DNA of 64,000 nt from Tubulanus polymorphus (taxonomy: Eukaryota > Nemertea > Palaeonemertea > Tubulaniformes > Tubulanidae). Positions 45,901 to 55,063 of the stretch are shown piece by piece. The position numbers were made by a program, and so were the translations under genes. Below the pieces are notes generated by a model, which saw only the letters and a list, made by a program, of their open reading frames with translations, made no database searches and was not told where the DNA came from. The DNA is taken from assembly GCF_964204645.1 (NCBI RefSeq), contig NC_134034.1, positions 10,287,414 through 10,351,413 on the forward strand, read 5' to 3'. How positions within the stretch are numbered: the first letter of the stretch is position 1; every line of letters starts with the position of its first letter.

Positions 45901-46236
45901 CCTTACTGGTGATTACTGATTAATTTGAACAGAAATATGAAAGATAATACTGAGGGTCTTACTGTTGATTACCGATTAATTTGAACATTTCATATTTCAA
46001 TGAAACGTTACTGAAAAAATTCAATTTGTTACTGATGGTGCATTTCCGAGGTTTGCGGCCTTGGTTCTACTGTATTTGTTCGATAATTACTACCCGGCAT
46101 TCATTGTATTTGTGCGTGTTTTTTTTTTCAGCTACGCGAGGCCCAGTCGACGAACGAAGAGCTACAAACGCAGAACAGTCACCTGCAGAAACGATTAGAG
46201 AAACTGAAGTCGTCTAGAAATGCGTTGTTGAAATAG
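23439..46236 (+). CDS. LRRFIP: LRRFIP homologue, Flightless-I-interacting coiled-coil protein (spliced)
   Basis: Short-form coding exons: 23439-23564, 34107-34193, 34908-34970, 35558-35659, 38369-38539, 39022-39114, 39454-39568, 41804-41965, 42493-42507, 43934-44013, 44658-44762, 46132-46236 (TAG). A possible 18-nt microexon lies at 37152-37169. Phases join without error into about 407 residues. The second exon encodes [17 protein letters not shown], the family hallmark. The middle carries NAQLDNEK and RQRDALIE; the C-terminus carries [22 protein letters not shown] and [12 protein letters not shown], all aligning with vertebrate LRRFIP1/2. The product is a cytoplasmic coiled-coil protein; family members bind the Flightless-I leucine-rich repeats and, in vertebrates, modulate Wnt and Toll-like receptor signalling. 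Two invertebrate-typical points are the very short N-terminus and the repeat-laden introns. Whether it is orthologous to LRRFIP1, LRRFIP2 or their common ancestor is not decided. Confidence 0.92.
23565..25746 (+). other. first LRRFIP intron, part upstream of the giant exon
   Basis: It contains a G-rich dispersed repeat near 24371-24430 (reverse complement of 4005-4070), a (TA)n microsatellite at 24775-24840 and short (TAA)n near 24970-25005. The final 150 bases before 25747 may hold the promoter of the giant exon. No exon was recognised. Confidence 0.5.
24775..24840. repeat. (TA)n microsatellite
   Basis: About 33 uninterrupted TA units, flanked on both sides by tatatagc-type sequence and by an inverted pair of gcatatgagctttt motifs (near 24709 and 24752). 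Confidence 0.97.
25747..31728 (+). CDS. giant open exon, probable alternative N-terminus of LRRFIP (1,994 codons)
   Basis: One uninterrupted frame from ATG 25747 (context gaaaaATGG, favourable) to the donor tac|gtaagt at 31728/31729, phase 0. Exon 34107, the next LRRFIP exon, also starts in phase 0, so splicing would give a protein of about 2,360 residues ending in the LRRFIP coiled coil. If unspliced the frame stops at 31800. The protein begins MGANES, an N-myristoylation-type start, and is disordered and rich in E, D, S and V. It has 27-residue repeats (about 129-290), a basic stretch near residues 1217-1280 ([18 protein letters not shown]), 16-residue repeats near 1508-1565 and pentapeptide EPGxx repeats near 1830-1880. 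The layout recalls MARCKS/gravin-type scaffolds but no homology is claimed. It could instead be an independent gene nested in the intron. Confidence 0.7.
26119..26620 (+). repeat. 81-bp in-frame coding repeat, 5-6 copies
   Basis: Units of 27 residues (core [20 protein letters not shown]) start near 26131, 26212, 26293 and 26374, then a fifth after a 3-base insertion near 26458. A sixth near 26540 is strongly diverged. Alternate copies are of two types (QEDIPGN / DKDVPGN), suggesting that a two-unit block was duplicated. Confidence 0.93.
31729..34106 (+). other. LRRFIP intron with 40-bp tandem repeats
   Basis: It contains a hairpin-like pair near 31800-31870 (ttaacccgggggctaaac and its inverse gttaaaccccgggttaaa) and the 40-bp tandem array at 32640-33060. 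The remainder is AT-rich. The open frame through the array (from 32824) is a repeat translation, not a gene. Confidence 0.6.
32640..33060. repeat. 40-bp tandem repeat, about 10 degenerate copies
   Basis: The unit is tggaactggattcagagtca followed by aattaaacccactcaactg, with length variation. The reverse complement of the same unit forms a second array at 60490-60815, and one lone unit lies near 54783-54815. Confidence 0.9.
34107..34193 (+). CDS. LRRFIP: LRRFIP hallmark exon
   Basis: Acceptor tttttcag, donor gaa|gtaagt, phase 0 at both ends. Encodes [20 protein letters not shown] then KEIEKQQKE, nearly identical to vertebrate LRRFIP1/2. This is the first exon common to both possible first exons. 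Confidence 0.95.
34408..34640. mobile_element. piggyBac-like MITE (TTAA|CCC end)
   Basis: It starts TTAA then ccctttcagtgcgtctacac, with subterminal inverted pairs caccacagtgcggtgta / tacaccgtgctgtggtg. A relative in the opposite orientation lies at 39156-39400 and ends gacgcactgggagggTTAA. TTAA target sites with CCC termini are characteristic of piggyBac-type elements. The right end here is replaced by another MITE. Confidence 0.65.
34641..34752. mobile_element. small palindromic MITE, family A
   Basis: The left half aaagttggttgaagataacc agrees, as an inverted repeat, with the right half ggttaactcaaaccaacctt. The interior has agtggatagatgccatagta and its near inverse. It ends ttgggcaactgacccc. 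Full-length relative: 54483-54607; fragment: 51171-51250. Confidence 0.7.
34908..35659 (+). CDS. LRRFIP: LRRFIP exons 3 and 4
   Basis: Exon 34908-34970 ([20 protein letters not shown]...) and exon 35558-35659 ([20 protein letters not shown]...IHIR), both phase 0 to phase 0. The Ser-rich [10 protein letters not shown] piece corresponds to the alternatively spliced Ser/Arg-rich segment of vertebrate relatives. The intron between them holds a reversed retroelement-like tail near 35280-35305 (tacgaatacgaatatttatt). Confidence 0.85.
35740..36250. repeat. nested repeat block with an inverted repeat of about 170 bp
   Basis: 35944-36114 folds back on itself: gataaaaaccgactatttac ... and gtaaatagtgggtttttatc, with arms of about 75 bases. 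A one-sided relative occurs at 7105-7230 (acaaaaacccactatctaca). The flanks contain tRNA-like gttcgaatctc and ttcaaatccctgcgag words repeated several times. No gene. Confidence 0.65.
36260..36779. mobile_element. 520-bp foldback element, arms about 255 bp
   Basis: The left arm starts aatgtctatttcaacctgac and the right arm ends gtcaggttgaaatagacatt. Similarity continues through tacctgataaaagtc, tttttggatatccttc-type blocks and gtttaacaat, to a centre near 36530. The arms differ by scattered substitutions and small indels. A foldback MITE in an LRRFIP intron. Confidence 0.88.
37152..37169 (+). CDS. LRRFIP: candidate 18-nt LRRFIP microexon
   Basis: Acceptor atatacag, then six codons RRGMSN, then the perfect donor gtaagt; phase 0 on both sides, so inclusion keeps the frame. 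Other possible small exons in this alternatively spliced zone (near 37384-37411 and 37499) do not keep phase. Included because vertebrate LRRFIP genes have several optional small exons at this point. Confidence 0.4.
37170..38368 (+). other. LRRFIP intron before the coiled-coil exon
   Basis: 1.2 kb, AT-rich and pyrimidine-rich. A short (gtt)n run lies near 37220. Exon-like fragments followed by gtaag occur near 37412 and 37530 but break phase. Nothing else is recognised. Confidence 0.45.
38369..39568 (+). CDS. LRRFIP: LRRFIP central coiled-coil exons
   Basis: Exons 38369-38539 ([20 protein letters not shown]...), 39022-39114 ([12 protein letters not shown]...RQRDALIE) and 39454-39568 ([12 protein letters not shown]...DKYGDGEL). 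The first two are phase 0; the third ends in phase 1. Heptad-rich segments align with the [19 protein letters not shown] and GLRQRDELIEKHGLVI stretches of vertebrate LRRFIP proteins. The introns carry a degenerate 80-bp minisatellite (38580-38950) and a piggyBac-like MITE (39156-39400). Confidence 0.93.
38580..38950. repeat. about 80-bp minisatellite, 4-5 copies
   Basis: The unit is built on atatgagatatttcgttgac ... ggaatattgagatatctcag ... atggtggcaaaaccag. The third and later copies are shortened. It starts about 40 bases after the donor of exon 38369-38539. Confidence 0.9.
39156..39400. mobile_element. piggyBac-like MITE, inverted relative of 34408-34640
   Basis: The left end is ccctttcagtgc, and the right end gacgcactgggaggg is followed by TTAA at 39401. 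The interior shares gcgtctacacca, cgatacac/gtgtatcg and ttcactatgtttgacaggtg with the copy at 34408, in the opposite orientation. The left TTAA is degenerate (tttta). Confidence 0.65.
39590..40125. repeat. polypyrimidine minisatellite (about 20-bp unit), strand-asymmetric
   Basis: Over 500 bases of almost pure C and T on the plus strand, built from ctccctctatctccctct-type units. It begins about 20 bases after the donor of exon 39454-39568. Mirror-type polypyrimidine tracts can form triplex (H-DNA). The two long open frames here (L/S/P repeats) are translation artefacts. Confidence 0.95.
40935..41625. repeat. 25-bp minisatellite, about 27 copies
   Basis: The unit is cttggatccaggtatcagtc + tgcgg (variants tgcag, tgctg). 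Each unit has a GGATCC site and the donor-like word cag|gtatca on the sense strand. Lies in the LRRFIP intron before exon 41804. Three overlapping open frames here are repeat translations. Confidence 0.96.
41804..44013 (+). CDS. LRRFIP: LRRFIP exons with a 15-nt microexon
   Basis: Exons 41804-41965 ([20 protein letters not shown]...IDVIQ), 42493-42507 (15 nt) and 43934-44013 ([20 protein letters not shown]...). The microexon has acceptor ctgaacag and donor gtaagt, phase 1 on both sides. It adds TEEEM, so the join reads [19 protein letters not shown], matching the FIEMQRDANRQISEYK stretch of vertebrate proteins. The introns around it hold a (TA)n run (42856-42932) and a family-B palindrome. 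Confidence 0.88.
42856..42932. repeat. (TA)n microsatellite
   Basis: About 38 TA units in the LRRFIP intron between the microexon and exon 43934. Confidence 0.97.
42970..43285. repeat. family-B palindromic repeat, expanded
   Basis: It begins ggggtcagttgcaaagtc like the terminal repeat of the element at 6230-6368. It then has four to five copies of an aagaccagtctaagctcatt unit separated by ttggttct...ccaatct. The right terminal repeat is not clear. Confidence 0.65.
44658..44762 (+). CDS. LRRFIP: LRRFIP penultimate exon
   Basis: Acceptor gtttcag; encodes [20 protein letters not shown] ... KRRIARE; phase 0. It ends at the uncommon donor gag|gttcga. This boundary is supported by family alignment, since RE followed by LR is continuous in vertebrate LRRFIP proteins and the next exon begins LRE. 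Confidence 0.9.
45060..45990. repeat. 56-bp minisatellite, about 16 copies
   Basis: The unit is gaacagaaatatgaaagatg ttactgagggtcttactg ttgattactgattaattt. Copies are over 90 percent alike. Fills most of the last LRRFIP intron. Confidence 0.96.
46132..46236 (+). CDS. LRRFIP: LRRFIP last exon
   Basis: Acceptor ttttttcag; encodes [20 protein letters not shown] then [14 protein letters not shown] and TAG. Length and sequence match the family C-terminus ([21 protein letters not shown]). Confidence 0.95.
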   Translation, partial: LREAQSTNEELQTQNSHLQKRLEKLKSSRNALLK

Positions 46237-47244
46237 TACACCAGCGCGCGTTGCCGCGGGTGGATTCCGTTTCCATATTAACCCTTAGCTTTCCGAACAC
46301 TACGGTCAGAATTTCCCGAAATGTCTACCCCGGCCTCGGAAACCCGTGAGTTCCGCTAGAACACATATTAGACAACATATCCGCTAAGTCTACTGTGGCA
46401 TCTAACGATCCACCAGGTGTCGCTAGTGTGCAGTAGGACATCGACTACTGCGGTGATAGAAGATTCTACTTGAGGCAAGTGAGGATCCACCAGGGGTTGC
46501 TAGTGCGCAGTAGCACCCCTTGGTATTTTTGAAAACATCAATACTCAAAGTTTCAAAGTTGATCATTGCCCGATCGCTGGTGGAAGCGGTCCCCTAGCGG
46601 TGGTTTCTATGAAATTCTGGCTAGCTCGGTTGCTGAGGGTTAGGTAGAGTTTTATTATAATTGTATATACCTAATAATGTATATGGTTTAACAACAACTA
46701 CGTGTGATAGCAGTGTGCGTGACGGGGGCCGTGTTGTCCTGAATAGCAGGCGATTTGATTTTCTAAAATTATTCGGTGCGTATGTTTAGGTGTGGGCGGG
46801 TGAAAGGGTGGTTTAACGTGGTCCACTCGTTATGCGCCTGGTGGCTGGGTATTTGGTCGCAAATTCGATCGGGTCTTGGTCGCTTATCGATGAACCAACG
46901 CTACCCACAAACCGCTGGTGCTGCTGGGAGTCTATCGTGAACCTTCGTTCCCGCTCCCTCGAAATGAGATGTCGGTTTGAAAAAAAAACACCCTGTAAAC
47001 AATCACTTCGCCTTTGAAGTGTGATAGTGGTTTCGGTTGTAATTTTTTATCGCTAAGAAATATTTTGTTTTGTTTTTAAGATGCCAAACAAATCGTTGAA
47101 GGGTAGGAAAAAAAAACCGTCTATATTTTGCTGTTTTCCTGTTCGAAAAAATACTACGAATGTCTTTTCAACAAAATTTTTATTAATCGGATCTGCTTGA
47201 TTTTAGAAACCGTCACGATCTTCACCCGACGAAATTGGGGGTTC

Positions 47245-47795
47245 CCGGGGAACGTGGATCTTAGTGACAGTTCCCGGGGAACGTGGATCCTAGTGACAGT
47301 TCCCTTTGTGAGCTCCCGAAGAACATGGAGGATCTTAGTGAGAGTTCCCGGAGAACGTGGATCTTAGTGAGAATTCCCGGGGAATGCGGATCTTAGTGAG
47401 AGTTCCCGGGGAACGCGGATCTTAGTGAGAGTTCCCGGGGAACGTGGATCTTAGAGTTTCCGGGAACGCGGACCTTAGTGAGAGTTCCCGGGGAACGTGG
47501 ATCTTAGTGAGAGTTCCCGGGGAACGTGGATCTTAGTGAGAGTTCCCGGGGAACGTGGATCTTAGTGAGAGTTCCCGGGGAACGCGGATCTTAGTGAGAG
47601 TTCCCGGGGAACGTGGATCTTAGAGTTCCCGGGAACGCGGACCTTAGTGAGAGTTCCCGGGGAACGTGGATCTTAGTGAGAGTTCCCGGGGAACGTGGAT
47701 CTTAGTGAGAGTTCCCGGGGAACGTGGATCTTAGTGAGAGTTCCCGGGGAACGCAGACCTTAGTGAGGGTTCCCGGGGAACGTGGATCTTAGTGA
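47245..47795. repeat. 29-bp GC-rich minisatellite, about 18 copies
   Basis: The unit is gttcccggggaacgtggatc + ttagtgaga. Each copy has a near-palindromic core gttcccggggaac. Two copies are shortened in the same way (gatcttagagtt(t/c)ccggga), suggesting block duplication. Confidence 0.96.
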
Positions 47796-48059
47796 GACCC
47801 AAACAGGTCGGTTCCCGACTCACACTTTTCACTATGATGATATTGCATTTTGATTCGGAGCACTAACATTGCGTCACGCTATTCGACAATATCTTTTCAG
47901 AAATCCACCGTATTTATATCCGGAGCTGTAGTATATCTAAATATCATATATTGTAACTACGAACGTATCGAAACGATATTCCATCGTGTATCCAACCTAT
48001 TACTCACAGCCCAAGACAAAAAAGCGAAGCGCATTTTTTTCTCCAAAAAAATATTAAGT

Positions 48060-48161
<102 letters not shown>

Positions 48162-50019
48162 CTTTCAAAGTATTCGACTTAATTATTAATTGATTTTTTT
48201 AACCATTGAAATTTTATTATGAATATAAGTAATTACTATGTAGAATGGACGACCACAAATCGTGCGGGGACGTTGTTGTGTTATTGATCGATGAAATCGC
48301 TATAGTTGATGCGTGACGGACCTGAAACATATCATTCGTTTTTTGAGAGAAGTGCTATGAATTTTTATTCCGCCGTCTTGAATACTTATCGTGTGGCTGA
48401 TCTCCCCCGGGTTTATTGGGTCTGTAATATATATTCGCCGCCTATCCGTCGTCGTCGGTTTTATAGCCGATCGTGGTCTCGTCGCGCTTTACGATTCTTT
48501 TCACGCGTTGGAAAATTTGAAGAAAAAAAAAAATGAAACCAAAAATGTTCCGCTGTTGCCTGTGTGTTCGGAATCGGTGTGTAGCCTGGGCCCGGTGCAA
48601 CCCTCCGATATTCGAAACGTTATCGTCATCTCGTTCTAATTCGCGAGTGTTCGCATTTCGCAAGTGTTCAGTAACTTCATCGTTGGATTAGTCCAAGCTT
48701 CATCAGAGAGATTTATCAATTGGAAATGATAAACTACAAACACCAGACATTTTATCAGCACACTTTCAAAAAATAAAATCGCCCGCACTGTTACAACAAC
48801 ATTACAATGAATGAATACATGTATATGAAGGGTGTGCAGGTTCCAGGCTACAGATTGATAATGAATACCCGTATTGTTTTAGATTCGATTGCTCCACAGC
48901 TGATTTAGTACGTTCCAAAGTAACAATTTTTACGACGTGTGAAATTTGGTTTTAATTCTTAAAAGCTGATATTATTCCGTGCCAATAAAATGCAAGCTTC
49001 GCTGATAATACGTGAAGATGACGATTTTTGCCCCCAGAAATGTTCGATGAATGGGGGAACCTGCGACTTGTATGGTATACCTAACCGCTCCTGTGGCAAT
49101 CGACGATTACACTCGTGGCAGGCGAGGATCCGCCATCTGGTGGGATAGCTGGTGACGCGGGTTCCCCGATGCTTCTAATTCTAAGTTGCCGCCTAGATTG
49201 TAAAAGGGGCGAAACCTATTCGTTTGTTTAGCGTAAATTACGAACATTCTGGTTCTTTCAATGTCCATGTACAGAGATGAATACATTCTATCCTGTCGCG
49301 ATCTGACTCGAGCGTATTTGGCCGGTGGGTAAACCGTTCAGGCGGGCGCCAACCCAATAGGGCGCGCGTGCTTTTGACACGTCCCGGGCAAATTTTTTTC
49401 ACGGGTCGAATTTATTCAGTGTGATTTGCTTCTGATCCCGGAAGTGTCTCGCTTCGCTTTGTTCAGTATCGAGTGAGTGGTTTACGCGTGAACGCGCTCT
49501 CTAAATACGTCACGGGCAAAATTCCACTCCGGCCAAATCGTCCCCGCGTGATCGCGGCTTATGCTGCATTCATGCGTCGATTCTAAAACGTTTTGCGGAG
49601 TCCACGGTTTTAATTCGTGCTTCGAAATCGTGTACATAGAAAAAAAAACGTTCTGTTAATATAGTCAGCCCTGACAAGCGGGGAATAATCGGAGATTTTT
49701 CGTTCAGTTGTCTTTTAAAGATCCTATAACGAATAAAACGTAATGAATAACGTCTATATGTATGGATATTACGATTGAATAAACGATGTACATGTATTGA
49801 TTAATACGACGAAGAAAAAAAAAACTATTGCAGAAAAATTAAAATCTCTGTTGAATTGTGATGATTTTGACTGATTAATGATATGAATAATAATTATTAT
49901 TACTGCTATTAGACACATTTTATGTCGTTTTTTTATGACGGGAAAGTTTGGCTGCGGGGATCCAGTTTGGCTGCGGGGATCCAGTTTGACTGCGGGGATG
50001 CTTCGATCTCGATTTATGT

Positions 50020-50655
50020 TTAGTCTTTAAAGACTCGGGTCTGTCGTCGGGGTGAATATTTCGCGAATTGACGAAGCGATGCCGTCGGTGGTTGGTCATC
50101 CTCCCGTTCTTCACGCCCTCTGATTCGCTGTGTTCTCGGTGACGTAGAAGACCGCTCTTCGTCCAACTGGCTTCTCTGATTGGTCGGTTGTTTTTTGCGT
50201 TGTTTAGGCGTCGGTGTCGTTGATTGGTCGATCGAGTCATCGTCGTCCCTCCTATGTTTTCGACCGTGAACTGTAGGTGGCGTTGTTTTTTCCAGTGGCG
50301 CCGCCCTATCGTCGATCGAATACCTGTATCGCTGAACGATGTCCTGATTTCTGATCGTCTGCCGTCGTCTGTCGGGTTTCGTGACCGATCTAACCTTGAC
50401 CTCTGGCGGCAGCGGCGGCGAGTCCCGTCCGGTGTTTCTCGACGTACGCCGACCGGATCCGGAAGAGAAGCTGAATCGAGATTTTTTTCGTGGTTTAGGT
50501 TTCGGCGGTTCCTTGTTTTCGGTATCCTGCGCCAGGATCAAGGCTAGTGGCGTAGCGTTGTAAGCCTTGCCGGTCTCGGCCACGTATTTACCGCCGCTCT
50601 GACCTGTTTTATCCCGAGTATGAATGAACGACACCGATTTGCTGAAAATCGAAGA
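50020..50655 (-). CDS. last exon: cytoplasmic tail of the membrane protein
   Basis: 211 codons plus TAA. The acceptor aaaatgtag at 50656-50658 was chosen because it keeps phase 0 with the transmembrane exon; the stronger-looking tttcag slightly downstream would need a different phase. The tail has a juxtamembrane SSIFSKSVSFIHTR, then basic and proline-rich low-complexity sequence ending RQTRVFKD. Three tandem near-copies of ggatccagtttg(g/a)ctgcgg lie just beyond the stop (49948-49998). Confidence 0.7.
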   Translation of the reverse strand, partial: SSIFSKSVSFIHTRDKTGQSGGKYVAETGKAYNATPLALILAQDTENKEPPKPKPRKKSRFSFSSGSGRRTSRNTGRDSPPLPPEVKVRSVTKPDRRRQTIRNQDIVQRYRYSIDDRAAPLEKTTPPTVHGRKHRRDDDDSIDQSTTPTPKQRKKQPTNQRSQLDEERSSTSPRTQRIRGREEREDDQPPTASLRQFAKYSPRRQTRVFKD

Positions 50656-52099
50656 CTACATTTTTTAACATAAAGTCATAACTCACCAATAGTTATAACT
50701 CACTGTACAAAATCTAAATCAAATGACACGGCGTTTCGAACTTTCACCACAATAGCCATTTGATAAGTTTAAAACCCAGTATATCCAAAATTTAAAAATA
50801 TTTCCATCAAAAATTCGAAAGTGAGTGTTCGAATCGTTGTGTCTTTCGATTGTAAAATTTTTGATCTATAGATTTATTTTCTTATCTTCTACAATTGCCG
50901 TATATAGTGGTTTAGACCTACTATCTACTCTCAGAGAGTCAGAGTGTACGACCAATTATACTACTACTTTTTGACTAATCTCATTTAGTTATTTTATTGA
51001 TATCGTTTTCATTAATTCGCGATCTGAAGTTCGGCCCATTGTGAAATACTCATGGCGATACTCATGCTGGGCTAGTCATAACTATCGTGCGATCGCGCAC
51101 TCTGATTTTGCCCGTTCCATGGTACGACCCCTAACCTAACTAAAACTAATGGTAGTTTGAAGGCGGCTATAGTTGCTCAAAATTGGTTAAAGCTGGTGGA
51201 TAAAATGATACCATGCCTGTTCACCAGTTCACAGTTTGAGCAACTGGACCCCAGACCCCGCACTATAGCCTACACTTTCGTGATTAATGATCGCTTCGAT
51301 TATTTGTTTGGGAAATTACGCGTCTACGGAAAAATATTTGGATTCAAAGCTGAAAGGCAATAGATCATTTTCCTGTGCAGTTGCTAAACGGTAGCGCTTC
51401 AAGGGAAGGTGTTACGGTTGTTATGTATTTTTGACTTACTGGTATTGACTTCGAGCCTGTGTATTGGCGGCCGCCTGGATACGCTTTCGCTGTCAACAAA
51501 GAATAATCGAAAAATATATTTTCTAAAGCAGGAACAAATTCTTAAGTTTGTGCGTCGAAAATTTGTTTTAACACGTTCTAAAATGGAAATGTCGGTGAAA
51601 CGATGGGACTCGAACTGAATAGCCGAATTAGCTGGTCAATGTTACTGGAAGACCATAACGCATATGGACGTTGTTTATAGATGACCATACTAGTTCGAGT
51701 CGCGATGAAGTTCGAACCCCGATAACCGACAAGCCCAAAAACTTTTTTTTACCCTGTAGATAACTCCGGCCACGATGGCAGCTGCGATAGCCATGGCTCC
51801 TACGATACTTCCCACTGATATCAGAGCTATCGTCGTCGCCGAGAGGGGACTCTGCAATTAAACCAGATCGATAACCATAATTTATCAAAATATGTGGAAA
51901 ATTGGGGGGCCGGTATCTAAAGATCAGTTAGACTATTGCAGGTGATGGCTGACCTCGGTCAGAAGTGCTATGTAGTCCTCTAAATCAGCGAGTAGGTTCT
52001 CCGGTGAGTACAGAGCCAATAACGCGTCCACGGTGAACTGGGCCAACTCCGAATCGTCTGAAAAATGAAAACCAACCCATTTTACGTATTCATTGTCGC

Positions 52100-52182
<83 letters not shown>

Positions 52183-55063
52183 ATTAACACAGATCGGTTT
52201 CATGAATTTTGTACCTAAACTTGTTTCGGCCGCTACTTTGATGTCGAACGCCGGCGTGTCGCCGATAACCGTCTTCTCCTTGGACAAAATGGCATCTGGA
52301 AGAAATTTCAAAAACGAATCGTTCGTATATCGGAACTATTAGGAATCCCAGGACGTATCTAGGCTACGTATGGTGTCTCCGTTTCAGACCTTAATAAACT
52401 GTAAAACCAATAGTGAATAGAAGTTTTGGTGAGAGAGGCCATTCCTGCACTGGTCCTGATGCTGAGAATACTTTGTCCCATTCTGTTTAAAACCTTGCTT
52501 ATTGCGCTTTATTAAGGAAATGAATTACTATCATTTTCACTATTATCATCTTTATCAGAAGGGTGGTTACCTTGGATACAGAGCAGACGAGATTGTTTGC
52601 TACAATCACCGGCTGCTATGACGTTTACTATTTTCTTACGCCAGGCGGCGCTGATCTCTTCCACTTCCAGCCAACCACAATTGCAAAATACTGTTTTGGA
52701 CTCGACGTACCTTAGACAAAAACATAAGCTATCCAAAAGCTTCGGGGGACTGTTGCCCAGTCGTGGCTGAGACTTAAGACCAGTCTAAGGCCAATTTAGC
52801 TACTAGGCCTTCTGGCCAGTTTCATAGTCGAAAGACTCAAGTCCTATTGTGACTTTAAATTTTAAGACTGGTCTTAAGTTAGTAAATTTTGGGCTATAGA
52901 ATTGAAAAGGCCTTAGATTGGTCCTAAGTCTGAGCCATGACTATGCAACCCGCCCCAGGTTGTAAGAGTTTTTGACGAAAGAGGATTTAGTGGAAACTTA
53001 CAGTTTTTCCAGCGAGTAGCCGGCCCTCCAGGCGTTCCCTTCGCTAGAACCCAACAACACAGCCCTTTAAAACAAGACCACTGACGGTAAAATAACATTT
53101 CGCAGAGAGAAATTAAAATTCACCACAATTCATCTTCATTAGGGGCTGGTTCCGGACTTGTTTGTCATTTTCTTATTTCTGCTGAGCCTAAAAGTTGACC
53201 CTGCCAGCCGCCTATCTACCCTGTACATTACTTGCTTTTAAATCATGATCAAGCCAACAATAACAGACCCGGCAGCCATAGAAATGATCTGATTACAAAT
53301 TTTATCGCAGCTTACTAAAAAGACCCCGCCTTTTAGGAGAAACATGTTATCATTTTAGCCTTCCCAACTGAATCTAAGTTTTGCTTACTGTTGTTTGGCG
53401 GTGTTAAGAAACTCCATGTTGGACGTGGTCAACGGACTGGACGCTGGATTCAAGAAGACTTTGCGAGCTTGCATGGCGTTATCCAATTGTAGTAGATCGT
53501 ATGATAGAAGGGACAAAGAGGAAGGCGTCTGTATAACCCTGTACATAGAGAAGAACTTGTCATAATCGTAATGATAATCATAATGATAAAACACTATTTC
53601 CGTGTTGTGTCGGAGAAAATATCGCGATAATATCGAAAAATTATACTACAAAATGTCCTTAATGTTTCCGAGTTATGTTAGGATAGTTAAATCAACGTTT
53701 CAACTATATCCTAACAGTCAATGACTTCAGGAATTCTGCAATAATCCCGGAGATTACTATTGGGTTATTGCCGAAACTACTATAACTCAAAGAAACATTT
53801 CAGAATAGTTGTATTAGGGATTTTTATTACACCGCGGATTCAGAAAGTGTTTCATCAATGGTTATCATGAAGACAACATCCAGTATGCCTGCGCGCGAAG
53901 ATAGTCGAAACGTTGAATAAACTATACTAGCCCAAGGAATCATATTCGGACTTAATATCATTTTTCGTTATCATCGTCGGATCCTCTGTAAATCATAATC
54001 ATGCGAAAAGGTTCATGGATAAACGGCCACGTTTTTTTTAGACTTTTCACAGTGGCTTATCCTAGTTTTTAAATATCATTTCTCCATAGATGATTTTCTC
54101 CTTTTCTTAGAACGAATACATTAAAAATAGCTGTCGTTATTTAGAAAATCTGCTGACCATCCCATACGTACGAGTTCGAAAGATTAGTTGGTTTATCGAA
54201 TGTCCCTCTGTTCAAAGCAATTAGTTTGTTATGGGTCATCGGCCTGAATTAAACAACAACAAAAATGAGGAAGCCATTTAGAGAGCATAAACTTCACTTC
54301 ATCAAATATAGATATATATATATATATATCACGAACTCACATGAATTTAACGACGGTTCCGTTTGTGTTGACATCCCTGTCCACCGCAATTACAACATTT
54401 TCGGCGAAAGCACTGCAAGAATCGATAGAAAAGATACCGCACGATTGAATCGTATTTCAAGATTGTGAATTAGATTTTCTCAGGCCAGTTGCTCAAAAGT
54501 TGAATAGGATTAATCAGTGGATAGTTGATATAGTGACAATTAAAAGTTCATTGTAACTTTGATATTTATCTGCCGGTTATCTTTCACCAACCTTTGAGCA
54601 ACTGGCCCTGTGTTTGTTATTTCGAATAATACTTACATATTGCCTAAGTTAACTAATTGTTTGCTGTAGGTGCTGTGCACAGCGGCTAGACGGGTGTCCA
54701 GTGAACTTCCACTAAATAGCGATGTACCGGTGACCCGTCTAAAGTTGAAAAAAGGTTCGGAGTGAGTAAAATTGGCTTCAAATAAACCCCTCACAACTGT
54801 GGTACTTGGTCCAGAGACTGATTTGAAACTTACACAAGTCTGATATCGTAGAATTTCTTTGTGCATACTGAATAATCGTCGATTTCACGGAAACTGACGA
54901 AATCGCACGGGATTTCGTCGCCATTTTCCGATTTGCATATTTCTGGACATCTGTTATTGTCCAGAATGCTAGTTTGATTCTGTTCACCTGGTAAACTGTT
55001 ACATTTAGAAATCGTCACAGATGAATACGCTATAAAGATCAAGATCCAGATTTTATCTAGCAT
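50020..55063 (-). CDS. single-pass type I membrane protein, family not recognised (spliced, about 558 residues)
   Basis: Coding exons in transcript order (plus coordinates): 55063-54834, 54738-54637, 54412-54341, 53538-53389, 53064-53002, 52710-52571, 52295-52215, 52057-51954, 51851-51753, 50655-50020. All phases agree and the total is 559 codons. The N-terminus (MLDKIWILIFIAYSSVTIS) is a signal peptide. The ectodomain has a cysteine-containing start (CPEICKSENGDEIPCDF) and two regions with SEA-like features, one with VVIAVDRDVNTNGTVVKF (low-confidence guess). A membrane segment (IALISVGSIVGAMAIAAAIV) is followed by a basic 200-residue Ser/Arg/Pro-rich cytoplasmic tail (KPKPRKKSRFSF). N-glycosylation sequons are present (NQT, NGT). 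A receptor or adhesion role is only inferred from topology. The acceptor of the last exon is weak. Confidence 0.72.
51171..51250. mobile_element. family-A MITE fragment
   Basis: agttgctcaaaattggttaa ... cagtttgagcaactgg repeats the termini of 54483-54607 with a shortened interior. It lies in the last intron of the membrane-protein gene. Confidence 0.6.
51753..51851 (-). CDS. transmembrane exon of the membrane protein
   Basis: 33 codons, phase 0 at both ends: SPLSATTIALISVGSIVGAM then AIAAAIVAGVIYR. A 25-residue small-residue hydrophobic helix with GxxxA/AxxxA-like spacing is followed by Tyr-Arg at the inner face. Confidence 0.8.
52099..52181. repeat. (ATC)n microsatellite
   Basis: About 28 atc units in the intron between exons 52295-52215 and 52057-51954 of the minus-strand gene. 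The apparent poly-Asp frame is not coding. Confidence 0.97.
52742..52960. mobile_element. family-B palindromic element(s)
   Basis: It starts gggggactgttgcccagtcg and contains gacttaagaccagtctaagg, then an inner ttaagactggtcttaa palindrome. It ends gactatgcaacccgcccc. It makes up nearly the whole 291-base intron between exons 53064-53002 and 52710-52571. Confidence 0.65.
54483..54607. mobile_element. family-A MITE, full length, 125 bp
   Basis: The termini ggccagttgctcaaa and tttgagcaactggcc are exact inverted repeats. It takes up more than half of the 224-base intron between exons 54738-54637 and 54412-54341. Confidence 0.8.
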
